DNA from: Paramecium pentaurelia
Taxonomy: Eukaryota; Ciliophora; Oligohymenophorea; Peniculida; Parameciidae
Reading direction: 5' to 3'
DNA length: 64,000 bases
Assembly: GCA_905183005.1 (NCBI GenBank)
Contig: CAJJDO010000041.1
Coordinates: 68,075-132,074 of the forward strand
Below the pieces are notes generated by a model that saw nothing but the letters and a program-made list of their open reading frames with translations, made no database searches and was not told where the DNA came from. The position numbers and the translations under genes are program-made. This document shows positions 36,366 to 47,654 of the stretch, piece by piece. Each line of letters begins with the position of its first letter. Position 1 is the first letter of the stretch.

Positions 36366-37255
36366 TCATATGTTCAATTTCACTGCAAATCCAAAAGGAT
36401 AATCTTTTGTACTAAAGGGTATCATAGTAGACAATCGATATTCTAACCTAAAGTCTCCAAAATTAATACATTTTGCTATATTTCTATATTAAACTAACGG
36501 AAAGACTCTTTTTGTTTATGTTATAAACACTGTAAAATTATATGTTTCTATATTATTTTTATAATCCTATAAGACTATGAAAATGTTTATGAGAATCTAA
36601 TGAGATTGAAAAACCAGCACTCATATTCTTATTAATAATTTTTTAACATTCTAATTCACAATTCCTTCCTTTCAACAATGAACTTCTAAATTATATTATT
36701 TTTTGTTTATCATTGAATTTATAATTAAAATGCAATGTTGAAAATTTGAATGATTATTTTATAAAATCGAATTCCATATCTCCTGAAAAGTCAAAATGTT
36801 AATTGTCAAGTTTTCTTGAAATCTTTGATTAAAAATGGAAATTCTAATTATTTATTCTTGATGCTATCAATATATAATTTTATTTACATAAAGAAAGTTC
36901 ATTCTATAATATTCTAAATGAATTATGAACATAAAATCTTAATTTTTCTCCATAATTACTAAAATTAAGTTCGAAATCTAAAGTTTTGCTATAATTATAA
37001 TAAAATGTAGATGTGGAGCTCTTATATTTTTCTATTAAGTACTTCCTATCTGCCTTAGAATGAATAATTTAATTTTGTTAATGGTTTTTTTTCCCCTTCA
37101 ATTATTTCTTATATTATCGGTATAGAAAATGAAGTTGATTATTTAAAATTCTTTTTTGATGAATTGATAGTATGAGAAACTTAACCATTTGCTTTAATTC
37201 TAATTTTGAACTTTCTTGATAAACTAAAGTCTGTATCAAATATGTTGTTAGACAT
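36366..37255 (-). CDS. VDAC-like mitochondrial porin
   Basis: 281 residues after two 22-nt introns, very close to the 280-285 residues of VDACs. The protein is basic and consists almost wholly of alternating polar/apolar strands (for example FELNFSNYGEKLRFYVHNSF, KQSFKFSTLHFNYKFND and SLSVSLIQKYS). It has no signal peptide or hydrophobic helix and ends with a strand GFAVKLNI like the last VDAC strand. VDAC forms the outer-membrane channel for ATP, ADP and metabolites. I do not see the GLK nucleotide motif, so this could be a divergent paralogue or another 19-strand barrel such as TOM40. The VAP gene is divergent, 23 bp away. Confidence 0.5.
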
Positions 37256-37278
37256 AATTAAATAAATTATTTTATATT

Positions 37279-38160
37279 ATGAATGATCAGAAACCTTATT
37301 TAATCTTGGAGCATCCACATGCACAAAATCCTGTCTTAATTTTCAAACAAAAAACATTGTCTAATAAAGAAATAATATATATTTCTCATATTAAGATTAA
37401 GAATCCAGTTGAAAATAATTAGTAATTATGTAATATACACTTCTTTAGAAGTTTGGCATTTAAAGTTATGTCTACAGCTGCAGAACAGATTAAATCTTAT
37501 CCCTTTGTAGGAATATTAAAGATAGGAGAAAGTAAAACAATCAAACTGATAACCAAGGAAACTAGTTTTGATAGTACCTACTTTTTGTAATTTTAGAGGC
37601 TGTTAAAGTTAGAATAGTCTCAATGAATATTGATAAGCCTTAGGAAATAAAGGATTAATATGAAATAATGGATTAATTTAAATTGCTCAAAGATTAGATA
37701 AAGGATCTTCCATCTATCATTCTCCAAGTATAAGAAATTATTTAATCTGAATCGGTCTCATATGTAATATCTTAAAAGTACTAATAGTGATTTACAGATT
37801 ACTTAACCAAGTGATAGAAGAATCCCTATGTTTACTTCACATGTTTCATAAATTTAAAATGGAGAAAGCACTCCTGCTTCTGCAATTTTAAAATCAGTGA
37901 TTAGTTAAAGAAAATAAAAAGATTCTTTGCAAATATCTTAAAACTTTTAAATGGAATAAACTATAATGAATTTGTAGGATCAATAATAAGCTCTTATTAA
38001 TGAGACAAGAGAATTAAATAAATAGATTGTTCTTTTTAAAGCAAAATAAAATATACCATTTGAAGATGAAAAAGATGATTAAGTCAAATTTACTATGTTT
38101 TAATTAATTGTAATTGCGTTCATTAGTCTATTGATAGGATTTTATATGCCTGAATTTTGA
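37279..38160 (+). CDS. VAP: VAP (VAMP-associated protein), MSP domain with C-terminal anchor
   Basis: 274 residues with two introns (23 nt; 34 nt ending CAG). The N-terminal MSP beta-sandwich has RSLAFKVMSTAAEQIKSYPF then VGILKIGESKTIKLI, the usual place where acidic FFAT motifs of client proteins dock. A linker, a short coiled coil (about 190-225) and a C-terminal membrane helix ending the protein (FQLIVIAFISLLIGFYMPEF) follow. This layout is the standard one for ER-resident VAPs, which tether lipid-transfer proteins, VPS13 included, to the ER. The start MNDQKPYLILEH lies only 23 bp from the divergent porin-like gene. Confidence 0.85.
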
Positions 38161-38514
38161 ATAAAACTATTTTATATAAAAATCATTAATTTGCATATTA
38201 ACGATTCTTTAAAGTTGTTATTAAATTTTATTAGAAAAATGAAGAATTTTAATTAAATTAATAATTAAGTTTAATATTTTTATGTTCAACTGAAATATAA
38301 TTTATTCTTTTATTCTTTATTAAAATAAGTTTAAAGTTTCCTTTTCCTTTGAATCTAAACTATTTGCATTATCTATTAATTTCTATAGATTTTGACTAGA
38401 AGAAAACTCTGCTTAGTGTATCATGAATTATATATGAAATATTAATATTCCTTTTGATATTAACTTAAATTAAGAAAATAGATTGTAGTAATATAAAGTA
38501 TATATATAATTTAA
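38161..38514 (-). other. Intergenic with a possible short ORF
   Basis: 354 bases downstream of VAP. On the minus strand an ATG at 38424 opens a frame of about 48 plausible residues (MIHQAEFSSSQNLQKLIDNA onward) before composition degrades. It may be a tiny gene or an unspliced fragment. I do not call it as a gene. Confidence 0.3.
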
Positions 38515-38838
38515 TCAACTTTCATAAGAAAATTCAAGTTTAGATTGAAATGAATTTTTTAAAATTGATCGAGAAGGTTTATTAGATCTTTCACTGAAAG
38601 AAGGATTGATCCATTGTATATCATTGAAAGCTTTTAATTTTTAAATCGTTTTTTGAAATTAGTTAATATTTTGCCAAGGCTTATAACTACAAACAATCAT
38701 CCTATCGTTAAATTATATTTTTGTTGTTTTTGTTTATTCAAAAATTTCATCATCAGGTTCATCTTCTATAAGATATTTCTAATTGAAACTAAGAGGAATC
38801 ATTTATTTAATCTTGAAATTAGGTGATTAAGTTTGCAT
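38515..38838 (-). CDS. Small uncharacterised protein
   Basis: 107 residues, intronless, MQTQSPNFKIKQMIPLSFNQ onward, ending LEFSYES. It has an acidic patch (YLIEDEPDDEIFEQ), a central WQNINQFQKTIQKLKAFND helix and a basic Ser-rich segment (ERSNKPSRSILKN). It has no signal peptide or membrane segment. A second in-frame Met lies 12 codons later and could also be the start. Function unknown. Confidence 0.55.
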
Positions 38839-39184
38839 TAAATAATTTATATTTTTATAGATTGAACATAAAAGAATTATCTCAATTTATATAAAAATAT
38901 CAATAATGCGTACTATTCAAAATCTATACCTCAGTTCGCAATATTTTTTAATGATAGAAAATTAATATACGCACTTTGATTTTATAAAAATATAAAATTA
39001 TAGATTTATACATTTAAACTGGAAATTAATAAAAATTATTCAATGTTTTTATAAATTAGTATTTTTACATCTTAAATTGTATAATAGCAAAATTCTAAAC
39101 TTCAATGATTTATAAGTTTAAAGAATAAATAGATAAAGATTAATATAATTTAATAGGTAAAATGAATTATTATAAGAACCATCA
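38839..39184. other. Intergenic, AT-rich
   Basis: 346 bases between two minus-strand genes; nothing recognisable. Confidence 0.5.
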
Positions 39185-40927
39185 TCATTCACTTAATCCC
39201 CAGATTTCAAGTATTTATATACTAAAATCATTAGAAATTGATAAGATTTCATTTTTATATGTCTCACATGTATTTGTGTTTCCATTCATCAAAGAATGAT
39301 TAACATACAAACCAAATTTTTCTCCACATCCAACTGCCAATCCATCTGATTCACAAAATATAAAATAATTATTTGCTTCTGTCCAATTATAGGTTTTGAA
39401 ATCATTTTACTAATATTATTCATATATAATAACAATACTTTAAAAGTCCATAAAAATGTTTCACCATTTCCAAAAAACTTTCCATATGTTAATTATGGTG
39501 ATTCATTTAAATAAGCTCCAAATTTACATTCATTAAAATCTTTGATTGCTAATATTAATGGAGAATGGTTTTCACAATTATTAAGTAATGTTAAATATGA
39601 TGAACCATGTATAACATTTGAAAATATTAATTTCCAATTTGATGTTTTAAAAATTGATGGAACATATGCAATTATCTAAAAATAATATAATTTATTATTA
39701 CTTAAATCATTTCATCATTATCTAAAATTTAAGATTCAGAAACCATTTATGGAATAAAATCTTATCCTCCCCATAATTAATTTGTTCTTTCTATAAACTT
39801 CTCTGTTAAAGTTGAATCTTAAATATCATAAAAAGGAATAATTGTTAAATCTTATTCCTTCTTTTTCTACTCATCAAGCATTCTTTCTGATTTTGTTTTG
39901 ACAACATCAGCTAATGTCTCACATAAATCAATGCTTTGAATTTTAAATTCTTTTTAATCATCATCATTTTAAATCTAAATATTAATTTAAATAATTTTAC
40001 TCTAAAAGTTAGAATAGGTAAAACTTCTAGCAATTTTTTACAAGATACATTTGCACTTACATGTACCATAACTAAATAATCTTTAAAGCATTTAGAACTA
40101 GATTTTGCTATTCTCATAGGTAATTCATTTAAATCAACTGATATCACGTCATCAGTCATAAGACATGCTTAAAAATTGAGAATGCTTTATTCTAGAATAT
40201 ATTAGTTAGCTTTGTACTATGACATTTTTAAACTAATTCTTTATTTCTATCAACGAAACTAGGATCAAATAATATGACATCACTATTCACTGTTAAAACT
40301 CCTTCTATACAACCATAATTTGTCACATAATAAACATTGACTTTCAATTAAAATTGAATATACATTTTTTTGTTTATCCTCTAGACATGATTTCATCCAT
40401 TAAGTTTCTTCCATAAAATGATGATTAATTCAATTAAAAATCATTAGTTTCACTTTCTTAAAAGAAACCTTAGTTTTATTCTTATTACACAATTGGAATT
40501 TTAATCTTCATTCCAGGAACAAAGCACTCTTGAGAAATGTCATTAATTTTTAAAATTCTATTCTAACTTTATTATTAACTTCCTAATTACTTTATATTAA
40601 ATTTCAATTCTAATCCAAATAATGTATCATCTTCTTATACAATATAATCTACTAAGTTTTTCTCTTCTTATTAAAATTTTAATTGCTAGTCATAGTTATT
40701 TAAGTAAATGTCTTCTATATCTTATAACTTATAATCTAAATTAGGAATAACTAAAAACCTATATATTCTTATTCTTCTCCTTTTGTCCATTTCTCATATA
40801 CAGGAAAATATTCATTTGAAGTAAATTCAAAAATAAATGTTTCAAATTGTTAATCAAGTTTAGGATCTTTAATCTCACTATTTTTGTTTTCCTATTATAC
40901 TTAATAATTAATTTACAGATGATCCAT
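39185..40927 (-). CDS. OXR1: OXR1/NCOA7-type LysM-GRAM-TLDc protein
   Basis: 530 residues after six introns (23, 23, 26, 23, 26, 29 nt). Domain order: a short N-terminus; a LysM domain (about 85-140, DYIVQEDDTLFGLELKFNIK ... KINDISQECFVPGMKIKIP); a GRAM-like strand region (YYVTNYGCIEGVLTVNSDV); an acidic/Lys linker; and a complete TLDc domain from WKLIFSNVIHGSSYLTLL to the end. The TLDc ends with the diagnostic FIFCESDGLAVGCGEKFGLY and NEILSISNDFSIQILEIWG. Full-length OXR1/NCOA7 proteins have exactly this order. TLDc proteins protect against oxidative stress and bind the V-ATPase, affecting its assembly. The intron ending GAAAG restores the frame into the GRAM region. Confidence 0.85.
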
Positions 40928-41157
40928 AGAAATAACTAAAAATATTTTTCATATTAATATTAATAATAAGTTTTAGTAAATAATAATAAAAGTACTATTT
41001 CCTTATTATTAATGTAATGTACATAGACATTTAATATTGATTTAATGAATTTTCAAAATCAAATTATTCGTTCCATAATTCAAATGCAAAAGATTTTAAC
41101 TCTCTTAAGACTAATAACAATTTTGATTATTATTATTATTTATGTATAAATGCTATA

Positions 41158-41532
41158 TCAATGATGATGATGTCCATGAGCTTTTGGTGTAGGATTTCCA
41201 GATTTAACATATCCCAAGACTTGAGCTGCCTTCAAATAAGGTGCACCTTAACATTTCTTGTCTAAACAGAATTAAACATACTCCTTATCTTAAATTTTGA
41301 AGCATGTTCTATAACATAATTCTAATCATAATAAAATTGCTTTACTATCTTCCCAATTATTATCATGGAGATATTGATGTCTTAGCTTATCTTAAATTGT
41401 TTATTATTAAACTGGATAGTCAGGTTAATCCTCCAAACCATGAAATGATGATAATAAATCAAAGAAATGGATGTGTCCTTTGTGAAAGACTTCAGGATTT
41501 TATGGTGTATAAGCTGATGAATTTGATCTCAT
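41158..41532 (-). CDS. Small Cys/His protein, uncharacterised
   Basis: 116 residues with one 24-nt intron (41322-41345). It starts MRSNSSAYTPQNPEVFHKGH. Four cysteines sit in a compact segment after the intron (C-x3-C-x11-C-x4-C; LCYRTCFKIQDKEYVQFCL), and the protein ends AHGHHHH. The spacing is reminiscent of twin-cysteine mitochondrial intermembrane-space proteins (small TIM or CHCH) but fits neither pattern exactly, so no assignment is made. The His tail could bind metal. Without the intron the frame meets TGA. Confidence 0.6.
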
Positions 41533-42034
41533 AATTATTTTAATTATTAATAAATGTATATTAATATTTTATTTCACAAGTCTTCTTTTGATAGTCAACT
41601 CATTTATTTAAAACAATCTTCAAAAATATTAATACTAATGGATTATTGTAGAAGCTTTAATTAAAAATGTATTAAAATAGTATAGTTACATAAAACAATT
41701 CTTGATTAAATTTCATTGAATTCAAAAATATTATGATCAATTTGATTAAAAAATATAAAGTTAACAAAAATTAAACTATTTATTCTTATTTAAATCAATA
41801 TCTATCTAACAAAGAGTATAAGAAGTAACTTTTGTATAATTTTGTTTAAAAAAAATAAATAACATAATTAATTTACAATAATTATTAAACTAACAACCAA
41901 TTATATAGTTTTTAAGTTTGAAAAATAATAATTTATTATCAATAGCATAATCTAAACAAGAAATAAAATTTATAATTTGAAATGATTAATTGTTAATACC
42001 TAAATTTTCATATAATATTTATATTAATAAATAA
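41533..42034. other. Divergent intergenic region
   Basis: 502 very AT-rich bases between divergent genes; no RNA gene or repeat seen. Confidence 0.55.
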
Positions 42035-42822
42035 ATGAAAACAATTTCTTTGATTCCTTCGACAGAATAAGTTGTGACAGGATAAACTTGGATTGGAGGT
42101 CCTACTTATGAATTATAAAAGCAACATGTACCTGGGTATGCTGGACATGTAAGAGGATTAAAAGCAGGTGCTCATTTAATTATAATTTAGAATCATAATA
42201 TGGAAAACCTTTTGCAAAGATAACAGCTGAGTGTATGGAAGAAAGATTAGCTAGATGTACAAATTCTGAAGAGAGAGAAAGATTATAAACAAGTTATAAG
42301 ATTGAGTTTGGAGTATCAATTTAACAGTTATCTAGGAACCAAATCTAAGAAAACCCTAACTTCAAACTGCAGCTGAAAGAATTTTAGAAGATGCTCGTCG
42401 ATAAGAAAAAGCTATTAATGAAAGAAATTATCGAACATACTAGTAAATCCTATAATTTGAAGTTTTTAGATCAATGCCTAAAACAATTAATGATATACCA
42501 CCAATTGATAGATTACCTGTGGTTGGATATCAAGGATTCAGACCAGTGTTTAGACATCCATTAAAATAAGTTGTTCCTCCTGAAAAACCTTAACCTTTTG
42601 TACATCCTTTAAATTAAATGGAAAAAGAAATGGCTAAGACTATGTTAGAAACTAATGATAAATTCAGATAAACTGTATTAGATATTTATATACTAGTATG
42701 AATAACAAAAACCTCCTATTGTTGGATATACTGGATTTATGACTGGTATTAAAGCTGAGAATATGTATGGGGAATCCTATAAGGATATCAGTCATTAAGT
42801 TTTATAAAGGAAGTAAAGATGA
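42035..42822 (+). CDS. CIMIP2/FAM166-like ciliary microtubule inner protein
   Basis: 239 residues after three introns (23, 23, 22 nt). It carries three copies of the short Pro/Val-Gly-Tyr-x-Gly signature of this family: VPGYAGHVRGLKAESQYGKP near the N-terminus, VVGYQGFRPVFRHP in the middle and VGYTGFMTGIKAENMYGESY near the C-terminus, joined by helical linkers. FAM166/CIMIP2 proteins bind inside the lumen of axonemal doublet microtubules and stabilise them, which suits a ciliate. Length fits the family. The first intron begins GTG rather than GTA; it is needed to join the first motif. Confidence 0.7.
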
Positions 42823-42847
42823 ATATTATAAACCTATTTCATATAAT

Positions 42848-43477
42848 TCATTCTAAATACTGATTTCGGAAATTTAATTACACATTCTCAAAATGAGCAT
42901 CAAAATCTATAATTTTCCAATGAAGACCGGCTTTTAAGCAATCCTAAATAATTTTCCATTCTAAGGTACTTGAAGAATTAATCACATATTTAACATTTTC
43001 ATTCAAAGAAACAATCTTATTTTATAGAAATTCCTACTTTAGCATTCAAAACAAGATCATCATCTACTTCAATTTATGAAATTCTCATCAAAATTGCTTA
43101 TTTTGAATTAATAGTGTTCAGCATTTCTTAAACTATCTCACTCATAATTCCTCTAGTATTAGCTCTTGCTTCATATACTCCAATAATTTTTCTATCACTT
43201 TGTAATTCACTTGATATCTAATTTTATGAATTGGACATTCAATTACAATATCTAAAGATACTTCTAAAGTGTTAAGACTAACTCTAGAATGGAATAAAGG
43301 ATAGGCATCTAAAATATTAACATGTTTATCATTAATTTAACCAATCAGAATTCCTAAATCATTAGATTAATCATTACCAATAACATCTTCAGTGGAATAT
43401 TTACAAGCATGTAACATTGCTTTTTTATATACAATTTTCTAAATATCCACACTTACTTATTCTAATTATTAATCCAT
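42848..43477 (-). CDS. EMC8: ER membrane protein complex subunit 8/9
   Basis: 192 residues after two introns (29 nt; 22 nt ending AAG), the usual EMC8/9 length. The MPN-like fold is seen in KKAMLHACKYSTEDVIG, DLGILIGQIN, ILDAYPLFHSRVSLNTLEVS and RKIIGVYEARANTRG. The family's closing motif with conserved Asp-Phe-Asp is present (WKIIDFDAHFENVQLNF). The JAMM metalloprotease residues are not conserved, as expected for a scaffold subunit. EMC8/9 sits on the cytosolic side of the EMC insertase, which inserts tail-anchored and some multi-pass membrane proteins. The gene is convergent with the ciliary gene, 25 bp apart. Confidence 0.85.
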
Positions 43478-44173
43478 AAATAATATTTTATTAAATTTAT
43501 TTAATTATTATACTAATTGATGGCACTATTTTCATGTCAATTTTTAAGTGTAATCTTAATGAAAATGATTTTTATCAAACACTTTAAAAAATAACATAAT
43601 TTAGTAATTATAAAAATATAAGATAGGCAATCATTATATTTTTTTTTCACTTCTAATTATTTATTAAAATATTTTAAATAAATATAATTAAATGGTAAAA
43701 GTTGTATGTCAATTTTATTATTTTTATTTGAAAAATTAACAAATTATGATTTATTTTGAATTCCTGTATAAAAATAATTTGAAAATAAAATGATATATAG
43801 AATTATAAATAATAATTTATGAATATAAATTAAAATGATTACTTTTTAACTAATTATTTTGATTATATTTAGATTATATGTATTAAATAATATTTTATTA
43901 TAAAAATGATTTATTCATATAAATTGTATCAAAATTAATCTTATTTCTATAGAAAAATATGAATTCAAACTTTGAATCAAGTTTGAATTTAAATTTTTTA
44001 ATTTATAATACTCTTTATTAACTGATTAATTGATATTAATTTTTATCTCACATTAATTATTCTTAAAGTATATATTTTTCTTAATTATAATTAGAAAATA
44101 TTAATAATAATGAAAATATCTTTTATAATTGAATATCTTTATACGATGAATATATATAATTAGGAATTAGAAT
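43478..44173. other. Intergenic, extremely AT-rich
   Basis: 696 bases with very few G or C, mostly A/T runs. It is the longest clearly gene-free stretch in the window. I see no ORF with coding character, no RNA gene and no inverted repeat of note. Confidence 0.6.
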
Positions 44174-44602
44174 TCAAATTCCTTGTTACCTATTTTTAGC
44201 AGGTCTCTCTCTCAAAATAATCCTTCTGATTGATGAAAGCCTGGCTAACTAATTCTTCTCTACTCTGTGTTTTTTTTGGGTATGTCCTCCAAGACTTTAA
44301 GATTTTTAGAAAACCTTTTTACATTATCCACATTTGAATTATTAGGATAAAAATTTTTTCTTTTTTATGATGAAGTTGTTCTTTTTAGTTTTCACTGTAT
44401 GTAGATCTTAATCCAAATCATATGAGTATTCTCTTTCTTAAGATGAATCTGAAAGGTTTAGGTACACAAAGACATTTTCACCCATTTCATCATTTTAAAC
44501 TGTTTTATTTTGTTCTTCTCCTTAGATGAATATTTGATTAGATATTTAGAAAGAACTTTTACCTTTACTCCTTCTTTTTTTAACTAAGTGACTATAATTC
44601 AT
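44174..44602 (-). CDS. Single C2H2 zinc-finger protein with SLGGH-type helix
   Basis: 142 residues, intronless, MNYSHLVKKRRSKGKSSFQ onward. One zinc finger near residue 100: KCGQCKKVFQKSQSLGGHT followed by QKKH, i.e. C-x2-C-x12-H-x4-H with Phe and Leu at the core positions. The recognition helix reads QSLGGH, like the QALGGH helix that marks EPF-type plant zinc fingers. An acidic middle (EMGENVFVYLNLSDSSQERE) and basic flanks suggest a DNA-binding regulator, though a single finger is minimal. The same frame stays open upstream into an unresolved region, so a longer protein is possible. Confidence 0.65.
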
Positions 44603-45677
44603 ATTATTAATTATTAAATAATAAAAGTTCTTTATAGAGTATTTATAATGTTAAAAAATCTTTTTATTCAAAAAGTTAAGGCGCGTAAAAAATTCCCCTT
44701 ATAGTGTCCTTTATATTTTAAATTTTGTTTTGTAGCTAAAAACCCAATTGAAGTCCCTAATTTGATTTAGTTTACCATAGAATGTTTGAGAACTACAATA
44801 TATATTATTAAATTCTGAACATAAAACATCTGTTGTTCTATTAATCATGATGACATCTTTTGAGAACTTTCAAAAGGATCCAATTAGTTCAAGTAAATTT
44901 ATATCTTTGTTAATGCTTTCTATTAATTTTATCAAGTAAGCACACCTAATTATTGAGAAATGATAATAAAATGAGATTTAATAATCAAAAATACCATTCA
45001 TACAATTATTAGTATTAAATTGTAAAAGGAGGTACTTATGATTGTGTAAAAATCAAACTTTCATTAATTAGGTCACATAATCAATCTATTGAGTATCAAT
45101 AATTAATTTCTAATCATAGATTGAATTATTTTGATCAAAATTTATTTTGATTCTTGTGGAAATTAAATTTTCTATAATTGTCCTTCTGATTTGTTGAAAC
45201 TATTCATTTTTCTTAATTCGATTGTTTAATAATTTTTCAAAGAATTTATTTAGTATTTTACATTTTATTAAAGATAAAGTTATTGTTTGAATAAATAAAA
45301 AACGAGCGAAAAAGTTTCCTCAATAATCCTTCCTTTGACAATTCTTAGTTAAAGACCTCTAGGTCTTTTTATTCAATATGTCATGATTTAATTAATTGAC
45401 TAAGGAATTTACAAGAAGTGTTAAATTTAAATTCAAATATTCAAAGACACAATCTATACTTTCTATTTCATTTACATGAGTGAAGTTCTAATGTTTTCTT
45501 TGAAATCGAAAGAATGTCTCAAAGAATGGAAATTAAGACTAATTTTTAAAAGGAATTTTTTGAAATAGTACTTTAATAGAAACAAATTGATATTTTTTAT
45601 CTATATATTAGTTAACCTTTATATTGGACTATCTTATTATTTATTAAACGATGTAAAAATTTTGAAACTAAATTTGA
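44603..45677. pseudogene. Unresolved stretch: coding-like frames on both strands, each broken
   Basis: 1,075 bases between the zinc-finger and kinase genes, long for this genome. Minus strand: the zinc-finger frame continues upstream across the whole stretch with only three TGAs and protein-like segments (for example TFYGKLNQIRDFNWVFSYKT). Plus strand: an ATG at 44648 gives 56 residues, and a different frame from about 44812 continues through YQYQIVKGGTYDCVKIKLSL. I could not find introns that repair either version. TGA is rare by chance in such AT-rich DNA, so open frames alone are weak evidence. It may be a decayed gene, a gene I failed to splice, or non-coding DNA. Confidence 0.25.
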
Positions 45678-47351
45678 TCATATAATCTTCTTTTTTTCAA
45701 AGAAATGCAATCTTTCACTTAGGTGACGACTATGTTTAGTTGATGAACCAGAAGATTATTCAGTAGAAATAGAAAGATTTCCTTGATGAAATTCATATCC
45801 TTAAAATTGATCTATTTTTATTATGAAATAGAAATACCCTATATGGTTTAATCTCTTAAGACTAAAATATTTTATTAAATTAATTCATTATTTTCCTCAT
45901 CCTCAATTATAATTTATTTCTAATCAAAATTATCTTCTGTTTGCTTTAAAGATTATACAGAATCATACATTAGGAATGAAAGGAGGAATTATTGTTTAAT
46001 TTTACAATTTATCCCATTCAAAGTTAGCAAACCATGGATGTTGTTTAATTTCTTAAATTCCATTAGAACCTAATCTATTTTATGGTTTTCTTTGAAGTAA
46101 CTAAATATATTTAATTTTTATGAATACCTTATTAATAAAATCGACTGCTTCAATTGACCAATCATCAGGTATTTCATTTCTTTTAATTTAAGCTTATTTA
46201 GCTAAAATTTAATCTCTAATTTCTTGTCTAGATCTTCCAACATATGGTCTCTATATTAGATGAAAATGATTACTCTTCCTATCATAAATTCATAAGCAAT
46301 AACTCCAACTGCAAAATAATCAACGGCATAAGTATGATTTTATTTACACATAACTTCAGGAGCTATAAATATAAATCTATATCTTATACCCATATATCCA
46401 GGAGTACCACTAGTATCACAACTATTTTCAACTTTCATTATTCTAGCTATACCAAAATCAGTAATATGAACATATCCTTTTTCATCAAGTACTAAATTTT
46501 CAGGTTTGATATCTCTATGAATTATTTTATTTGAATGTATGTATTCTAATCCTTATACAATACAGGCTATAAAAAACTCTTATTAATAGTATTGCATCTA
46601 TACTTGTTGAGTTTTCATCAAATCTTCTCATTCTTCCTATGTGATATCTAAGATCTCCTCCTTTCATATAGTCCATAAATAAGTATAGATTTTCTCTATC
46701 CTAATATGCAAAGTTCATATTAACTAATAATGGATGCTTTAATTGACTTAATAATGTTCTTTCATTCATTACAGAATGTACACTCTTCTTTGTTACAATT
46801 CTAATTAACACTGAATTAGTACAATGCTTTTGACATTTCTTTCATTGCAAATATTTACCCTGTTTTTTTATGTTCAACTTTCCAAACTTTACCAAATCCA
46901 CCAATTCCAATGACAAAATCAAAATTAAATGCATTTCTGCAAAATAACATTTCTTATTGGATCTTAGTGGAAGTAGAATTATGAAGTAAGTCTTTAAAGT
47001 TTACAAATTATTAACTCTGTAATTTAACATGCTTTTTTTGTACTTATGATTTAGACTCTGTCGTTACTTTTGCAATTTCTCTAGCTTTTGCAAGTAAAGC
47101 TTATATCTATTGGTTATTTACTGACTATACAATATAAGCTATTTTACCTCATTAATTTTTGTTGATTTTATTAATCGAGTGAGACTAGTGACATCAATTT
47201 GAGATCCTTTTGGACTATGTAGATTTTTCAAACTATTCAGTCCTGATGCTACAGGAGAAACTTATTAACTTGATGGAACTATTATAGGACTTTTAAAAGT
47301 AGATAAACTATTTTGTTTGAGTTTTCGTTAACCTGTTGAATTAAGTAGCAT
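45678..47351 (-). CDS. AGC-family protein kinase (PKA/PKG-like catalytic domain)
   Basis: 491 residues after eight introns (22-27 nt; two end in AAG). An N-terminal extension of about 125 residues, rich in Ser/Lys/Gln, has no cyclic-nucleotide domain. The kinase domain is complete: GIGGFGKVWKVEH, the lysine in IFAMKEM, HRDIKPENLVLD, DFGIARIM, and the activation segment TSGTPGYMAPEV with the P+1 loop of PKA/PKG-like kinases. QHPWFANFEWDKL closes the lobe. The C-tail runs to a hydrophobic motif DQFQGYEF, exposed only after removing a 26-nt intron, then a Ser-rich tail. It would phosphorylate Ser/Thr in basic contexts; the activating signal is unknown. Two CNBD proteins encoded nearby could be partners, but that is conjecture. 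Confidence 0.9.
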
Positions 47352-47654
47352 TTTACAACAATTAATTTATTTATTTACAACCAAAATTTATTATTAATTA
47401 CTATATTAATAAAAAAATATAGCTAACATAAATTTTATTTCATTATCAGTTATTTACAATAAGACTTCTATATAGTAGAATAAATTACTCCAATTAATAA
47501 AATATTAAATTAAGTTAAAAAATATATACATTCAACTTCTATATAATAAAAATAAGTATTATTAATTAATTTTTAAATATATACGTAAATGGTTACATCA
47601 TGTAATAACTATTTAAAAAATCTTAAAAATAAATAGGAATACTTATTATATATT
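47352..47654. other. Divergent intergenic region
   Basis: 303 AT-rich bases between the kinase and transporter starts; nothing recognisable. Confidence 0.5.

Noticed and set aside
45350..45369. A short palindrome (AAAGACC-TCTA-GGTCTTT) as a terminator or IES/transposon end
   Set aside because: Single, short and without flanking TA duplication or a partner copy; such hairpins are common by chance.
45678..45793. A minus-strand ATG (MNFIKEIFLFLLNN) as start of a 190-codon gene overlapping the kinase 3' end
   Set aside because: The kinase C-tail needs this DNA in another frame, after a 26-nt intron that exposes its hydrophobic motif; long open frames are expected when only TGA is a stop.
45140..45830. 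A plus-strand open frame of more than 200 codons antisense to the kinase 3' end
   Set aside because: It runs antisense into a well-supported coding region; in DNA this AT-rich TGA is rare by chance, so openness alone is not evidence.
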